From: Cymbomonas tetramitiformis
Taxonomy: Eukaryota > Chlorophyta > Pyramimonadophyceae > Pyramimonadales > Pyramimonadaceae
Direction: 5' to 3'
DNA length: 64,000 nt
Assembly: GCA_001247695.2 (NCBI GenBank)
Contig: LGRX02029197.1
Location: 1-64,000 of the forward strand
Notes under the pieces: model-generated
What the model was told of the DNA's origin: nothing
The model's input: only the letters and a program-made list of their open reading frames with translations
Database searches by the model: none
Position numbers and translations under genes: made by a program
Part shown: positions 23,176 through 33,446 of the stretch, piece after piece
Position numbering within the stretch: the first letter of the stretch is position 1
Layout: every line of letters starts with the position of its first letter

Positions 23176-23844
23176 CTCAGTCGGTCGGGATGTGTAACGA
23201 GATACGCATTGCAGCACAGCGGTTAATATATGAAACGGCATACGCGATCGCCGCTGAGGACATCTTCACTCACATTCGAAGTAAAACCGGACTCGTTAGC
23301 CGCATCCGTGACAGGCGACCGATTTGAGTGTAACGCGGCATTATGATGTACTGTCATGTTAATAAATACAAATCCATGCATCCGCGCGAACAAAACGACG
23401 CGCAGCACCAGTTTCGGGTACGATCAAATTTGAGCTCCCGGAAATGATACGCGCGATTTCACGATCATGCACTTGCCCGACTTTGACCAAAGGTAACTCG
23501 CGATCGCGAATTGGCTCGAAGCACGTATTGAACAAGCGTTCGCGTTGAAATACGCGGAGCGGGCTCCGTTCCGTACGCGTCCATTTTTCATCCCGTCGCA
23601 CTTCGTCATTCAACTTTGGAAACATCAAATCTTGCTAGAAGCGTTCAAAAAAAGCTTTCGCCTGTGAAGACGCGGCGTTGCAAACGTTAGATATACGCGA
23701 TGCCGCTAAAGACATTTGAAGTGAAACCGGACTCGTTCGCTGCATCCATGACAGGCGACCGATTAAAGTGTAACGCACCTTTAACAACAGACTGCGATAT
23801 ATCAACGGCACACGCGTTGCCGTTGAAAAAAGTTACCAACGGAC
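23176..23844. repeat. degraded direct duplication, no intact gene
   Basis: 23241-23335 and 23694-23775 are diverged copies. They share TACGCGAT.GCCGCT, GTAAAACCGGACTCGTT and GACAGGCGACCGATT..AGTGTAACGC. Both are crossed by broken frames on both strands. They look like decayed 5' ends of a gene family whose least broken member follows at 23845. Confidence 0.5.
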
Positions 23845-24258
23845 ATGGAAACGACATCTCCCGCCAAGCAAGCCCAAATGGCAAATTTATATTATCGGTA
23901 TATCACCGGCGACGTGACGCTCGTAAAAGATGTTATCGAGGGCAACGACAAGAAGAATGGTACGCACACGGTGGAATTCGCACGTAGACGCCGAATCGGA
24001 GCCGACGGCGAGTGGGTGCTGCGACAGTCGGACGCCGACCTGAAGCGCAAACGTGACTCCGAAATGATGGGACTTGAGCAGCGGCCACTAGACCAAGAAC
24101 GCGAGTCGCAGATGCAAAATAATAAAGCGTCGAAAAAACCGAGAGCACGATCTTCGCATGCAGGAACGCGAGTTTCAGATGCAAATGAAAAAGCAAATCG
24201 ACGAGGAACGCGAGCAACGAGAGCTTCATATACAAATAAAAGAGGAACGCACAAAATA
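23845..24258 (+). pseudogene. coiled-coil protein remnant, frameshifted near 24119-24138
   Basis: From ATG 23845 the frame encodes an ordered-looking start (MANLYYRYITGDVTLVKDV) and a basic helix. Around the A-rich stretch 24119-24138 the charged heptad-like pattern (REHDLRMQEREFQMQ..., EEREQRELHIQIKEE) passes to another frame that stops at 24256-24258. The original frame then becomes arginine-rich nonsense. I do not know the family. It sits in a degraded, partly duplicated stretch. Confidence 0.4.
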
Positions 24259-24393
24259 GATAGAGCAAGAAAAGTATCATACGTGCATCAAGCGTTGACA
24301 GAATGTAACGTGCGATCACGACTGTGCGCAACACGCATAAAAAAAGTGTGTCCGCTCCAAAATAGGCCGAGTCGATACCATCCCTTACGCTAT

Positions 24394-24445
24394 AAAAAAT
24401 TGTACATTTTCTCATCATCAGAGATGAGAAAATGTACGATTTTTT
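24394..24445. terminator. 23-bp stem, 6-nt loop hairpin
   Basis: 24394-24416 and 24423-24445 are inverted copies with one mismatch (a G-U wobble in RNA), framed by A6 and T6. The structure is far stronger than chance for this stretch. It follows a broken gene and resembles the hairpins at mRNA 3' ends in some giant viruses. Confidence 0.6.
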
Positions 24446-24462
24446 CATGGTGTCGAATATAA

Positions 24463-24946
24463 CTATAACGTCACCTATTTGAGTCTATTAGCCTTCTTAT
24501 TGTGCTATTTACGCAAATTTAAGATTTACAACTAAATCTGCGAGTCAAGTTAACGACACCTTCAAATCCCCCGAGAAATGCGCCACTGCAAAACCCAAAC
24601 GCAGCAGAAAGCGCAACACCTTAGAGGCCACCGTCAAGCGACTTAGTTGGAGAGTGCGCATCGTCGATCGCAGAAACGACTGGCGACGTTGGAGCGTCGC
24701 CGCTCGCTCGAGACCGCGCCGCGTACCACGAACAATTAGAAACGAGTGTACGCCTAGGCCCGGTTTTTTTAACTTTTATAGACAATATTTTTAGGCGAAA
24801 TTCAGAGCCGTCTTACTTCCTCCGCGAAAAATCTGCCTTTAGCGCTCGGCTTTAAACCCGCAGCCCGCGCATGATATACAGTCCCGTTTAACTTTACTCG
24901 CGCATCGTACAATTTTCATAATGGTGATAACCATGCGTATATACAG
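24463..24946. other. no intact gene; basic open frame without a start codon
   Basis: A plus-strand frame is open from about 24510 to a TAG at 24792-24794 and is rich in R and K (PKRSRKRNTLEATVKRL, RRNDWRRWSVAARSRPRR), but it has no ATG. It could be the tail of a decayed gene. The remainder shows nothing. Confidence 0.3.
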
Positions 24947-24954
24947 TATAAATA
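24947..24954 (+). promoter_or_regulatory. TATAAATA box
   Basis: It lies 48 bp before the ATG at 25003. The upstream in-frame ATG at 24967 is only 12 bp from the box and so is an unlikely start. Confidence 0.6.
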
Positions 24955-25002
24955 CAAGAATGCAAAATGACCACAAAAAAAACGATTTTGCGCTGCAGCA
25001 AT

Positions 25003-26124
25003 ATGTCCGTCCTTACACTGAAAATGGCCGATGAGTCGGGCCAAGAGAAAGAAAGCATACCAACTGAGTCGGGCCAAGCGAAAGAAAGCACACCAATTTT
25101 TCTAAGAATTTCGGCTTTTGGAAAATATTTTGAATTCAATTATTCCTATTGTGAAACAAATAACCAGTCTTGGTATTTAAAAATGAACTACGAACAGAAA
25201 ACAGTTGAGGCTACCAATCAAGATGAAGCGGACGTGGAAATACGCAGACAAAAAACCAAATTACTAGGTTTAAGATATAGTCTTCATCTAAAAAATAATT
25301 ATGAGTTCAATCGACGGTATGATCCTATGATACAGAAATATAATTTCACATATGTTTTAAATAATGTAACGTCTTATTCAAATACAATGTACAATGTATT
25401 CCGATCAAATAAAAAATCGTTAGATGAATGTAAAAATAGTTATAATGATGATGAAAGAATGTTTACCTTCGGCTTTCACCGAGTTTACCCAGTACGATTC
25501 CATGATGAAAACAATAATGAAATTCTTCAAGGTTACGCAGCAGATAGAGATGTAGCAGATTTATATATCCACATTAACATAGACAACGGATCACTGACTA
25601 AAATACCATATACTAATGATATGTATTCGAAAATAGTAGATGTGATTACGAATGAGGATGACGACGACAACTACGAAGAATTCGAATCAAAAGATCCGAC
25701 CGAGTACCCTGATTATGATGAAAACATTCCAGCGTTTACAGTATATAAAAATAGAGAAAACAAAATCAAAGTCTTAAGAACGCATGGACTTTGGGAAATA
25801 ACACTTACGTCAATATCAAACGGAGTGAAAGCAAAAATAACGTATGATAAGAAAAAAAGTTACACATACACAATCACGGAAATGTCCGAATTAATCAAAG
25901 ATTCGACTCCACCCAAAAAAGAAAGTGCAAGTGCAATTGCAGCATTACTTGAACCCGAACATAATAATAAAAGTGAGGTTGCAGATTCGAGTAAAAGACC
26001 ATACCTCCCCGAGAATGAAGTACCGTTATCAGTCGAACCCGCAGATTCAAGTAAACGATTCAAAGAAGATATAGAGAAAGAAGCAGGAATGAGCGATAAT
26101 GTTATTGACTTGACCAACGAATAA
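25003..26124 (+). CDS. unknown protein, paralogue of the RING protein at 56612
   Basis: The protein has 373 residues from the start favoured by the TATA box. The body is rich in alternating hydrophobic and charged residues typical of beta structure and ends in an acidic, disordered tail (VIDLTNE). Its layout and several spaced blocks (W.L.., a VYP..F block, I.NG.L.K and later W.I....S) resemble the part of the 56612-57784 protein that follows the RING finger. That suggests a small paralogous family, but the identity is low. Function unknown. The AT-rich codon use matches the SET genes and contrasts with the GC-rich neighbours. Confidence 0.6.
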   Translation: MSVLTLKMADESGQEKESIPTESGQAKESTPIFLRISAFGKYFEFNYSYCETNNQSWYLKMNYEQKTVEATNQDEADVEIRRQKTKLLGLRYSLHLKNNYEFNRRYDPMIQKYNFTYVLNNVTSYSNTMYNVFRSNKKSLDECKNSYNDDERMFTFGFHRVYPVRFHDENNNEILQGYAADRDVADLYIHINIDNGSLTKIPYTNDMYSKIVDVITNEDDDDNYEEFESKDPTEYPDYDENIPAFTVYKNRENKIKVLRTHGLWEITLTSISNGVKAKITYDKKKSYTYTITEMSELIKDSTPPKKESASAIAALLEPEHNNKSEVADSSKRPYLPENEVPLSVEPADSSKRFKEDIEKEAGMSDNVIDLTNE

Positions 26125-26372
26125 CCCATTTAAAGATTGGTGTATGACCAAATAACGTTTTTAAACTTTGTATTTAACATACAAATAACGCACAATTGCG
26201 TATCAGTGACATATCTTGCGCACCGCTCATTTCGTCGCCGTGTTCGCTAGATACCGTGCCACGTGCCAATCAAACGCGGATCACGCCCTACTTTGGCAGG
26301 CAACTTGAAACGGTTTTTTATTATGATTTAACTTGAGGAAACACAAAATTAGGTTATTTTTCGCGCATTTTT
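26125..26372. other. intergenic, nothing recognised
   Basis: AT-rich spacer between convergent reading frames. No gene or strong hairpin is seen. Confidence 0.4.
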
Positions 26373-28522
26373 CTAAACAAAGCCCAGACAAGACAATATC
26401 CCGTTTCTTTTAGCGGCCATGTAAGTATTGGAATTCCACTCGCACCCATTTTCACAAGCGTACCGTAAGCAATCCGAGTGGCCGTATCGAGCCGCCTCTT
26501 CGCACGTGCGAAAGGTCCATTCGCAGCCGTTTTCATGAGCGTAACGTAGGCAATCCAAGTGGCCGGATCGAGCCGCCTTTTCGCAAGTCAGAGCGGTCCA
26601 TTCGCAGCCGTGTTCGTGCGCGTATTGAAGACATTTCAAACTTCCACCCGAAGCGGCTTCAACACACGTTATGCAGGTCTACTCGCAGCCATTTTCATGA
26701 GCGTATTGCAAGCATTCAAGGTGTCCGTTTCTGGCAGCACTTGAGCACGTGTCGGCGTTCCACTTGCAGCCGTGTTCATGAGCGTACCGCAAAAATCTAG
26801 GCGTCCATTTCTGGCGGCCATATGGCACGCTGACGGAGTTAGTTCGCATCCGTTTTCGTGAACGTACCGCAGACACGCCATGTTTCCGCTCCTCTTCGCG
26901 ATTATCATATCGCATATTTTGGGATCCCACTCGCACCCATTCTCGTGAGCGTAGCGTAAGCAATCCAGGCGCCCGTGTAGGGCAGCGTACACGCATGTGA
27001 GAGAGGTCCACTTGCAGCCATGTTCATGAGCGTATCGCAAACAATCCAAACTTCCGGCTCGAGCCGCTTTTTCGCACGTTTGGAAGCCCCACCCGCAGCC
27101 GTGTTCATGAGCGTACCGCAAACAATCCAGGTGCCCCCCTTCGGCAGCAATTTCGCACGTCAATCTGTTCATTTTGTCGCCGTGTTCGTAAATGTACCGC
27201 AAACAATCCAGGTGCCCAAATTGGGCAGCCGTGTCGATTAAACAACGAATTTCGCATCCGTTTTCGTGGGCGTACCGCAAACAACCAAGGTGCCCATTTC
27301 CTGCAGCAGCTCTGCACGCATTATTACCCCAGTATAAGCCCCATTCGCAGCCGTGTTGGTGGGCGTATTGAAGACATTCCAAATGTCCACCAGCAGCGGC
27401 TCCTTCGACCGTCTCCGAGTCCCACTCGCAGCCGCGCTCATGGGCGTATTGCAAACATTCCAGGTGTCCCCCTCGAGCGGCTTGCGCGCACGTGCGCGCG
27501 TCCCACTCGCATCCGTGTTCGTGAGCGTATTGCAAACATTTTAGGTGTCCTCCTCGAGCGGCTTCCTTACACGTGCACGCGTCCCACTCGCATCCGTGTT
27601 CGTGAAGATATCGTAAACAATTGAACTGCCCAAATTTTGCGGCCGCTGCGCACGTGCGCGTACCGTATTCGATGATCCAATCGTTCTCGTACGCGTAGCG
27701 CAAGCAATCCTCGTGTCCGTTAGAGGCGGCCGCAAGGAAGGTGGACAGACCCAGTGGGCATCCGTGCTGGTGCGCGTATCGCAGACATACTAAATTGCCG
27801 TTCTCAGCGGACGCGACGCACGTCGCCGAAAATGCGGCGTCATCGGGGTAGAACGGAATGTGCAAATCATTTTCAGTGTCCCAACACCGGTGATCGTGAG
27901 CGTATCGAACAAATTTTATGTGCCTCCTACTATTTGTTTCTAATCTCAAAAGGCATCCGTTCTCATGAGCGTACTGCAAACACTGCAAATGTCCCGCTTC
28001 ACCGGCCGCCACGCACGTCGCCACGTTCCAGGGACACCCGTGATCGTGAGCGTATCGAAGACATTCCAAATGCCCACCGAAAGCGGCTCCGGAGCATACC
28101 GACACGTCCCAAGGACACCCGTTCTCGTGCGCGTACCGTAAACAGTCTAAATGACCGTTGCTGGCCGCCGCTCTAGTTGTGCGCACGTCCCACGCCTCTT
28201 CCCGCCGCGCGTATTCCAACATGTCGACACGTCCCTTTCCCGCGATGAAATGACACGTTCCATCCGAAAACTTCTTACCGGGGAGTGAGGCTTTTGTGAA
28301 AAGGTGCAGAGACGGACTCGCGCTCAGCGTTTCGCTCACCCGCATTTGCACGCAACGACGGTACTTTTCACGCAGCTCCCTGCAGGTCATGCGTAGGAGC
28401 GCCTTGTCGGTCGTCGTGAGGAGCGGCTGGATCGCCGATTCCCAGGGATCCTCGGCGACCATGATGAGAAGACCGAGCGTTTGGTGAATCGCCGAGTCGG
28501 CGCCGTGAGATGTGCAAAGCAT
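26373..28522 (-). pseudogene. F-box/ankyrin-type repeat protein with frameshift and in-frame TAG
   Basis: The minus-strand gene starts at ATG 28522, about 45 bp downstream of a TATAGATA box. An F-box-like segment (LTTTDKALLRMTCRELREKY) is followed by more than twenty units of about 27 residues of the form GHLDCLRYAHENGCPWD..T...AA. These are ankyrin-like repeats of the type common in pandoraviruses and other giant viruses. The frame shifts at the five-A run 26791-26795 (one more base restores the repeat). After the shift, a TAG at 26679-26681 sits where a TGG for the conserved W is expected, and the repeats resume without change to the stop at 26373. The proteins usually act as adaptors for ubiquitin ligases. 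Here only the first three quarters could be made as one product. Confidence 0.78.
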
Positions 28523-28818
28523 TTTGCGAATCCAGCACTGAGAAAATAAAAATCGTCGACACGCGCTTATCTATATCACGCCAAAATATACCCATTTATT
28601 GCCACGGGTTTGTCGAATTTGGAAATTGCACGTGACAAGCAAACTGAGGTGACGAAATTTTTTGTTATGCCGATTTTGCAATGATCAAAACGGAATTGGA
28701 CCAAACGCGACGTGCAATTATTGATTTGCGCTAATCCCCCAAAATTTGAGCGTTTGAAACGAAATATATACAGAAAAAAAATTAATAACAAAATCTGTCT
28801 GCGAGGTAATTATGAAGC
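28523..28818. promoter_or_regulatory. intergenic with promoter of the ankyrin gene
   Basis: The minus-strand TATAGATA box at about 28568 lies in the expected place for the gene starting at 28522. The rest is AT-rich with nothing recognised. Confidence 0.35.
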
Positions 28819-29256
28819 TCAACACAGGAGTCTGAGATACACCCCGAAGCTATTTTTCTTCGCTTGCCTGCTGCTGATGTCGTACGGTTTCTTGATGCGC
28901 ACGGACAGATCGTAGGTGACGGGCCGGTCGTACAGAATTTTTACGCACGTGAGTTTGGGTGCGTGCACGCGATAAACTTCTATCTGCGCACGGCTTCCGT
29001 GTATGTGATAATAAATGTCGTACACCACCGCGGGCCGCGACGGTTTTGCGTTTTGGTTTGCGACGTAGCAGGCGTGCAGGCGATAGGCCACGCCGGTATC
29101 TATCACCAGCTCCTGCTCCGCGTCGGCCTCATCGTCGTCACTCAGCCATTCGTCCAATATCCGCTCGCCGGTATCTTCGCGTGTCAGCGTCTGCGTCGCA
29201 CGACCACACCGAATGTCAGTGAGATGCGCGCCCCTGTTGGTGAGGCGACGACACAT
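28819..29256 (-). CDS. unknown 145-residue protein
   Basis: It starts at ATG 29256 and has an acidic patch (DEWLSDDDEADAEQE). A beta-rich second half follows with alternating V/Y residues (VVYDIYYHIHGSRAQIEVYRV) and a basic end. No signal peptide or membrane segment is seen. Opposite-strand frames of the same length here are shadows. The codon pattern and the sensible protein composition support this strand. Function unknown. Confidence 0.5.
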   Translation of the reverse strand: MCRRLTNRGAHLTDIRCGRATQTLTREDTGERILDEWLSDDDEADAEQELVIDTGVAYRLHACYVANQNAKPSRPAVVYDIYYHIHGSRAQIEVYRVHAPKLTCVKILYDRPVTYDLSVRIKKPYDISSRQAKKNSFGVYLRLLC

Positions 29257-29438
29257 TTACGCACCATGCTGCAGAGATCGTAGTCATGCATTCTCGGATC
29301 GGCGATGCGCAATTGCGCGCTCTTTAGAAGACGAGTTCCCGGCATGTTTTGGGTGATTTATTCAAACCTTGGTGCTATATGGCAGGGCAGAGCGTCGGTA
29401 TTTTTTTCCAAGGCGAAGAAAGCGGTTTTGCGGACCTT

Positions 29439-30281
29439 TTATCGTCCGAGCGTGTCGGGAGCATCCAAGGTTTCGCGGCTTTCGCGGCAACGACCACAAT
29501 CCGCGCAGCGAATCGTCCACGAGTTCGTGCGAAGCATTGTGAGCATGGCCTCTCCTCTTTCCTTCTGCATTCTATGTTTTTCGTTTCCCGCGCTGAGGTT
29601 GCGTATCAGCTTTAGGCGTTCTTCCAGACTGATTTCCGCGTGTACGATGCCGCGGTGCAGATCGTCGCGTTCATCGTCCTCCATACTTGCAAGTCTCTTC
29701 TCTTTGACGATCTCTGCGCGGCGAAATTTGTAGTCGTACACCACACGCGCGAATGTCAGGTACGAACGCCACGAGCTTCGAGTTGAACGGGACCACTCCC
29801 TAAGAGTGCGACGCAGGAATTGGAATCGCCGTCGCACCCCAAACGTTGTGATCATGTGTTTGACGCCCAGCGTCCGACGCGCGTGTTCGAGACTGCGCTG
29901 CAGCGGTGTCGCGCATGCTTTTATGAGCTGTCGACGTCGTTCACCGCTGAGAGGAATCGGCGCCCGTTTGCTCCGCTTCAAGTGCGCATACCGAACGAAG
30001 GCGGCGACACCTACGCGCATGTACCATACGCGGCGCGCACGGCCCAACGCCGTGTAAATTTGCCGATGATGCAACAAATTTTGACTGCAGGAAAGCACGC
30101 GACGATGGATCTCACGCAGGTGGTTCGTGCGTATTTCAATCGTGTTGAGGGAGTGCGAATCAACTGCGCGTATCCAGTTTTGCGTGTATGCCATGGTGAA
30201 CGACTGCCCTCGGCGACAGCGCATGCATGATTTTGCATGCGGATTGGCGGTTTTATTTTGCATTACACAAAGTTTACACAT
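29439..30281 (-). CDS. unknown basic protein with W/R-rich helices
   Basis: The frame may start at ATG 30281, which overlaps the end of the upstream gene by 8 bp, or at ATG 30192 (MAYTQNW), which gives the more ordinary N terminus. The protein is highly basic and helical with W and F at regular spacing (RRVWYMRV..AFVRY, LREWSRST..SWRSYLTF). A C-terminal Cys pair follows (CADCGRC). It resembles the 22269-23175 protein in style, including spaced W-helices and a late Cys pair, and may be a distant paralogue. Function unknown. Confidence 0.5.
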   Translation of the reverse strand: MCKLCVMQNKTANPHAKSCMRCRRGQSFTMAYTQNWIRAVDSHSLNTIEIRTNHLREIHRRVLSCSQNLLHHRQIYTALGRARRVWYMRVGVAAFVRYAHLKRSKRAPIPLSGERRRQLIKACATPLQRSLEHARRTLGVKHMITTFGVRRRFQFLRRTLREWSRSTRSSWRSYLTFARVVYDYKFRRAEIVKEKRLASMEDDERDDLHRGIVHAEISLEERLKLIRNLSAGNEKHRMQKERGEAMLTMLRTNSWTIRCADCGRCRESRETLDAPDTLGR

Positions 30282-31368
30282 TACTTATTGGCGTGTTCTG
30301 CATTTTGGATTCTACCCAGGCAAGGATTTCACTATTTTCTACTCCGAAGATACCCCTTAAGGCTACGCGCAACTCTTCGCGCACGTGCATGCGCGCCACC
30401 TGCTGCGATGTGGTCTCCGTCACGTGGCGTATGTTGTTGATGTGTTGCGTCAGTCTGGTCACCACGGAGTTGAGCATGTTTTGCGAGTCCTTACTCTGGT
30501 AACGCTCCAACGCTTCTATTCGACGTTCCAGCTCTTTGATTCGATGCTCGTAGATTTCTTGTTCGGCGGGTGGCATCGGCGGTTCTTCGAAACGCACTCG
30601 TTTACGCGTGGTGCATCTTTGCTTGGTCGGCGCGTCCAGCGTACGGGCACGTTTGACCAACGAGCAGCACTCCTCGTGCGCGCGGTCGTTGGTCGGCGTC
30701 GTAACATTCTTCTCCAGTAATAGGTTGTCATATTTTTGCAATATATCCCGCTGCCAGTTCGTGAAATTTTTTAAGCGTTCGCAGGATGCGGTGTCCGTCT
30801 TCGCGAGCAAACACGGTTTGGTGAGATGTCTGTAGCACGCGGTCACGACTTCTTTTGCCGAGGTGTTGGGCAGCAGCTCGCGCATGCCGTCGGAGGCCGC
30901 GACGATCCAAATTGTTTGCAGGTGGACGAAGTATTTGATGATTCTTTCACGCGCAGACAGCCTTTCCGTACGTTCCAGATTCAAAAACTCTCGGTGGTAC
31001 TCGGAATACGCGCAGTGCGAGTTGCCCGATGCTTGCGCGCACCCGTGACAGTAGATATCATTTTTACGGAATGTGTGCAGCAATCGGTTAAGTTGCACGC
31101 AAAGGTTGTCCGCGCGCGGCGATGATTCGCAGAGTTTTCGAATAATACTATGGTACGTGCCGTGAAGGGAAGCGCAATCGTTCTTGCGATTGTCCGACGG
31201 TGGCGCGTCTTCGTCGGACCACTCGGCACTGGCCGTAGGACCGACGTCCCGCAGCACTTTATTACAACTGGCGGTGTAATTCGTAATGCTGCGCATCGTC
31301 TGCATGCTGTAAGCTCTGCAGAGAAGTAAAAAATGCAAAAAAATAATGATGTGGGCGGTGCAATACAT
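30274..31368 (-). CDS. unknown protein, coiled coil near the C terminus
   Basis: The protein has 364 residues from ATG 31368, where a hydrophobic start (IIIFLHFLLLC) could be a signal peptide, or about 340 residues from the ATG at about 31305. A Cys/His patch lies near residue 105 (CHGCAQASGNSHC). A basic nuclear-signal-like stretch (RKRVRF) comes before a clear coiled coil (YEHRIKELERRIEALERY). It lies 4 bp downstream of the 31373 gene on the same strand, so the two may be co-transcribed. Function unknown. Confidence 0.55.
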   Translation of the reverse strand: MYCTAHIIIFLHFLLLCRAYSMQTMRSITNYTASCNKVLRDVGPTASAEWSDEDAPPSDNRKNDCASLHGTYHSIIRKLCESSPRADNLCVQLNRLLHTFRKNDIYCHGCAQASGNSHCAYSEYHREFLNLERTERLSARERIIKYFVHLQTIWIVAASDGMRELLPNTSAKEVVTACYRHLTKPCLLAKTDTASCERLKNFTNWQRDILQKYDNLLLEKNVTTPTNDRAHEECCSLVKRARTLDAPTKQRCTTRKRVRFEEPPMPPAEQEIYEHRIKELERRIEALERYQSKDSQNMLNSVVTRLTQHINNIRHVTETTSQQVARMHVREELRVALRGIFGVENSEILAWVESKMQNTPISNV

Positions 31369-31372
31369 CAGC

Positions 31373-32296
31373 CTAAATAGTCAACATGTGCACGTCCCGA
31401 TCATCATCCGCGCAGATCAGTATGCAGGCCACTATGAGGTCCAACGAATGTTCCACGTCATCACCGTATAGCACGTCTTGCAGCGCTAGTTTGATCTGAT
31501 TAACCACTCGCGCCTCCGGGTGCGTTTGCAGATTGACGGAAAGTGACGACTGCACGGACGCGGGCATCTTTGCAAAACGCGTCTCCTGTAGCAAATTCTG
31601 ATACGCCGGCGTGTGCCAGAAGACGCGTGCGTCAAACGATAAAAGTTTAGCGCATGCCAGGGCCGTTTCGTACGCGGGGCCATCGCGCGTAAGGGCGCCG
31701 AAAGCTCGTAACTGGCACGGTAAAATCGCGTGCATTCTCAGTTCGCCGCGAGCGCTGTTGTGCGCGGTAACAAACCGGTCCACTCGACGCAAGCACTCAT
31801 CGTGTATGGCGAGCACGCGCCTCGCGTTGCGATAAGGCATGTCGTCGCTGGGCGGAGTCTTAGCGGCGCGCTTTTGGTCGTACTCGCGGAGTTGCCGAAG
31901 ATCCGCAGCAACCTTCTTGTTGTGCCATACGATAAAGTCTTTGGGCAACGGATGTTCGGTCTGAAAGCAATTAAATGTGCAGACGAAAGGCGCGCGCACC
32001 CATTGTCGCACCAGCGCGGACGCCTTCGACGATCCGTCAAAAGTGTCCGAGCGAACCGGGTGCATGAAGAGACCCACTTGGAGGCACATGTCGGTCGTGC
32101 AAAATTTTGCGCACTTGGATCGCTCAACGATTTTGGCCAACACTTTTTCGTCCGACAGTTTCGGCTCATTTTCCAAAATCGGGGTGGAGTTTGGAAATAA
32201 GAAGGACTCAAAGACTGGTGTAGACATTTTTATCGTTATTTCTGAATGTGTATAAATACTGCGCTCGTTCGAACGCAAAATATCGAAAACGTTCAT
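31373..32296 (-). CDS. unknown 307-residue protein
   Basis: It starts at ATG 32296, or at ATG 32226 (MSTPVFES) for a 284-residue product. It is a soluble-looking alpha/beta protein with conserved-looking Cys residues near the N terminus (CAKFCTTDMC). The C terminus is helical and acidic (VACILICADDDRD). It is divergent from histone H3 and shares a short control region with it. Function unknown. Confidence 0.55.
   Translation of the reverse strand: MNVFDILRSNERSIYTHSEITIKMSTPVFESFLFPNSTPILENEPKLSDEKVLAKIVERSKCAKFCTTDMCLQVGLFMHPVRSDTFDGSSKASALVRQWVRAPFVCTFNCFQTEHPLPKDFIVWHNKKVAADLRQLREYDQKRAAKTPPSDDMPYRNARRVLAIHDECLRRVDRFVTAHNSARGELRMHAILPCQLRAFGALTRDGPAYETALACAKLLSFDARVFWHTPAYQNLLQETRFAKMPASVQSSLSVNLQTHPEARVVNQIKLALQDVLYGDDVEHSLDLIVACILICADDDRDVHMLTI
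32251..32258 (+). promoter_or_regulatory. TATAAATA box facing histone H3
   Basis: The plus-strand octamer lies 120 bp before the H3 ATG, farther than usual here. It may give a longer leader. It overlaps the possible start of the divergent gene. Confidence 0.4.
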
Positions 32297-32378
32297 TTTC
32301 GGGCGTTTGCGGTCCCATTTTTCGAACGCTCACCACCTGCGCAACCGGTCGTACCGCACCCGCAACAGCAAACACAAC

Positions 32379-32918
32379 ATGACGCGCATCAAGAAGACCT
32401 CGCAGCAACCTAGCGGGAATTCCGCGGTGAACGCCGAACGCGCCACAAAACTGTTGCAGGACACAAAGGCGGCGAACGCGAACGCGGAGGGTAAAATCAA
32501 AAAACCCCACCGCTGGAAGTCGGGCACGGTCGCTATGCGGCAGATGCGCGGAGAGATGCGTGGGGTTTCGAAGCACGCCCTCGCGTACGCACCATTCCGA
32601 CGGCTGGTGACCGAGATTCTACACGACAGGGGTAACTACGGAATTCGCATCAGCAAGCAGGCGATAGAGGCGTTGCGCGAAGAGGCAGAGAACTTTGTGC
32701 GGGAATGCTTCTTCTCCGGCAACGTGTTTGCGCTTAATCGCGGCGTGACCACCGTGGACCCGCTCGATTTCCGTCTGGGCACTAACTGGCTCAACGGTAA
32801 TATGCAGGTTGATCTGCATCGGCAGGACGGTATCATGGCGGTGCTGCCGATGCATTCGCTCGCCAAACGCCACCCCTCGATCAAGCCCAGCAACGCGAGT
32901 TTGCCAGAAGGCAAATAG
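32379..32918 (+). CDS. histone H3 homologue
   Basis: The 179-residue protein has a basic N-terminal tail. Its core is plainly H3-like: KKPHRWKSGTVAMRQMR (H3 has KKPHR.RPGTVALREIR), APFRRLVTEI (PFQRLVREI), ISKQAIEALREEAE and the closing VTTVDPLDFRLG (VTIMPKDIQLA). It is longer than cellular H3 (about 135), with about 35 extra residues at the C terminus. The tail lacks an obvious ARTKQTARKS start, so the classical modified lysines are mostly missing. Viral histones package viral DNA in nucleosome-like particles. No H2A, H2B or H4 is visible in the window. The upstream TTG in the same frame is not a likely start. Confidence 0.93.
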   Translation: MTRIKKTSQQPSGNSAVNAERATKLLQDTKAANANAEGKIKKPHRWKSGTVAMRQMRGEMRGVSKHALAYAPFRRLVTEILHDRGNYGIRISKQAIEALREEAENFVRECFFSGNVFALNRGVTTVDPLDFRLGTNWLNGNMQVDLHRQDGIMAVLPMHSLAKRHPSIKPSNASLPEGK

Positions 32919-33446
32919 GCCAAATTGTGACCCTTATTTTAGTAATTTATTATTTGTCGATAAAAGGGAACAGAGGGCTAGGCTCCCTCTTTAATTAGTT
33001 ACCTTGATCTATAAATTGGATAAGTTCAATTGGCTTGAAATCCGTAAATAAAAATTCAGCAGCACAGCCACTGACGGCCTGCAACTAAAATATCAGCCGC
33101 GTATCTACTGCCGGCCCCCGTCACTGTTTGGCACCAGCAGCAGCAAAAGCGGTGCAGAACGCGTACTGATCTTTTATTTTAATTCCGACTATTGTAATAA
33201 GCCAGCAGTGACGATACAGCAGCTACGTAGATAAGGTGAATGATAGGACTCGATGCACCTACCACGTAAATGCTGCCACGTCAATAATTAATTATCTACC
33301 TACATATCAACATGATAGCGGCCAGGAAATGGTACCGTTATTGCGTAATACACGCAGGACACTTTTTTTTTAGACGCTAAATAGACGAAACCGTTAAAGA
33401 TAATTCATTTTTTGGCCTACGAACTCATACCAACTCAGCAACAAAC
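32919..33446. other. 528-bp intergenic, no gene seen
   Basis: AT-rich spacer. A small inverted repeat (AGAGGG...CCCTCT, 32972-32991) just after the H3 gene might mark a 3' end. No TATAAATA box was found near 33447. Confidence 0.4.
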
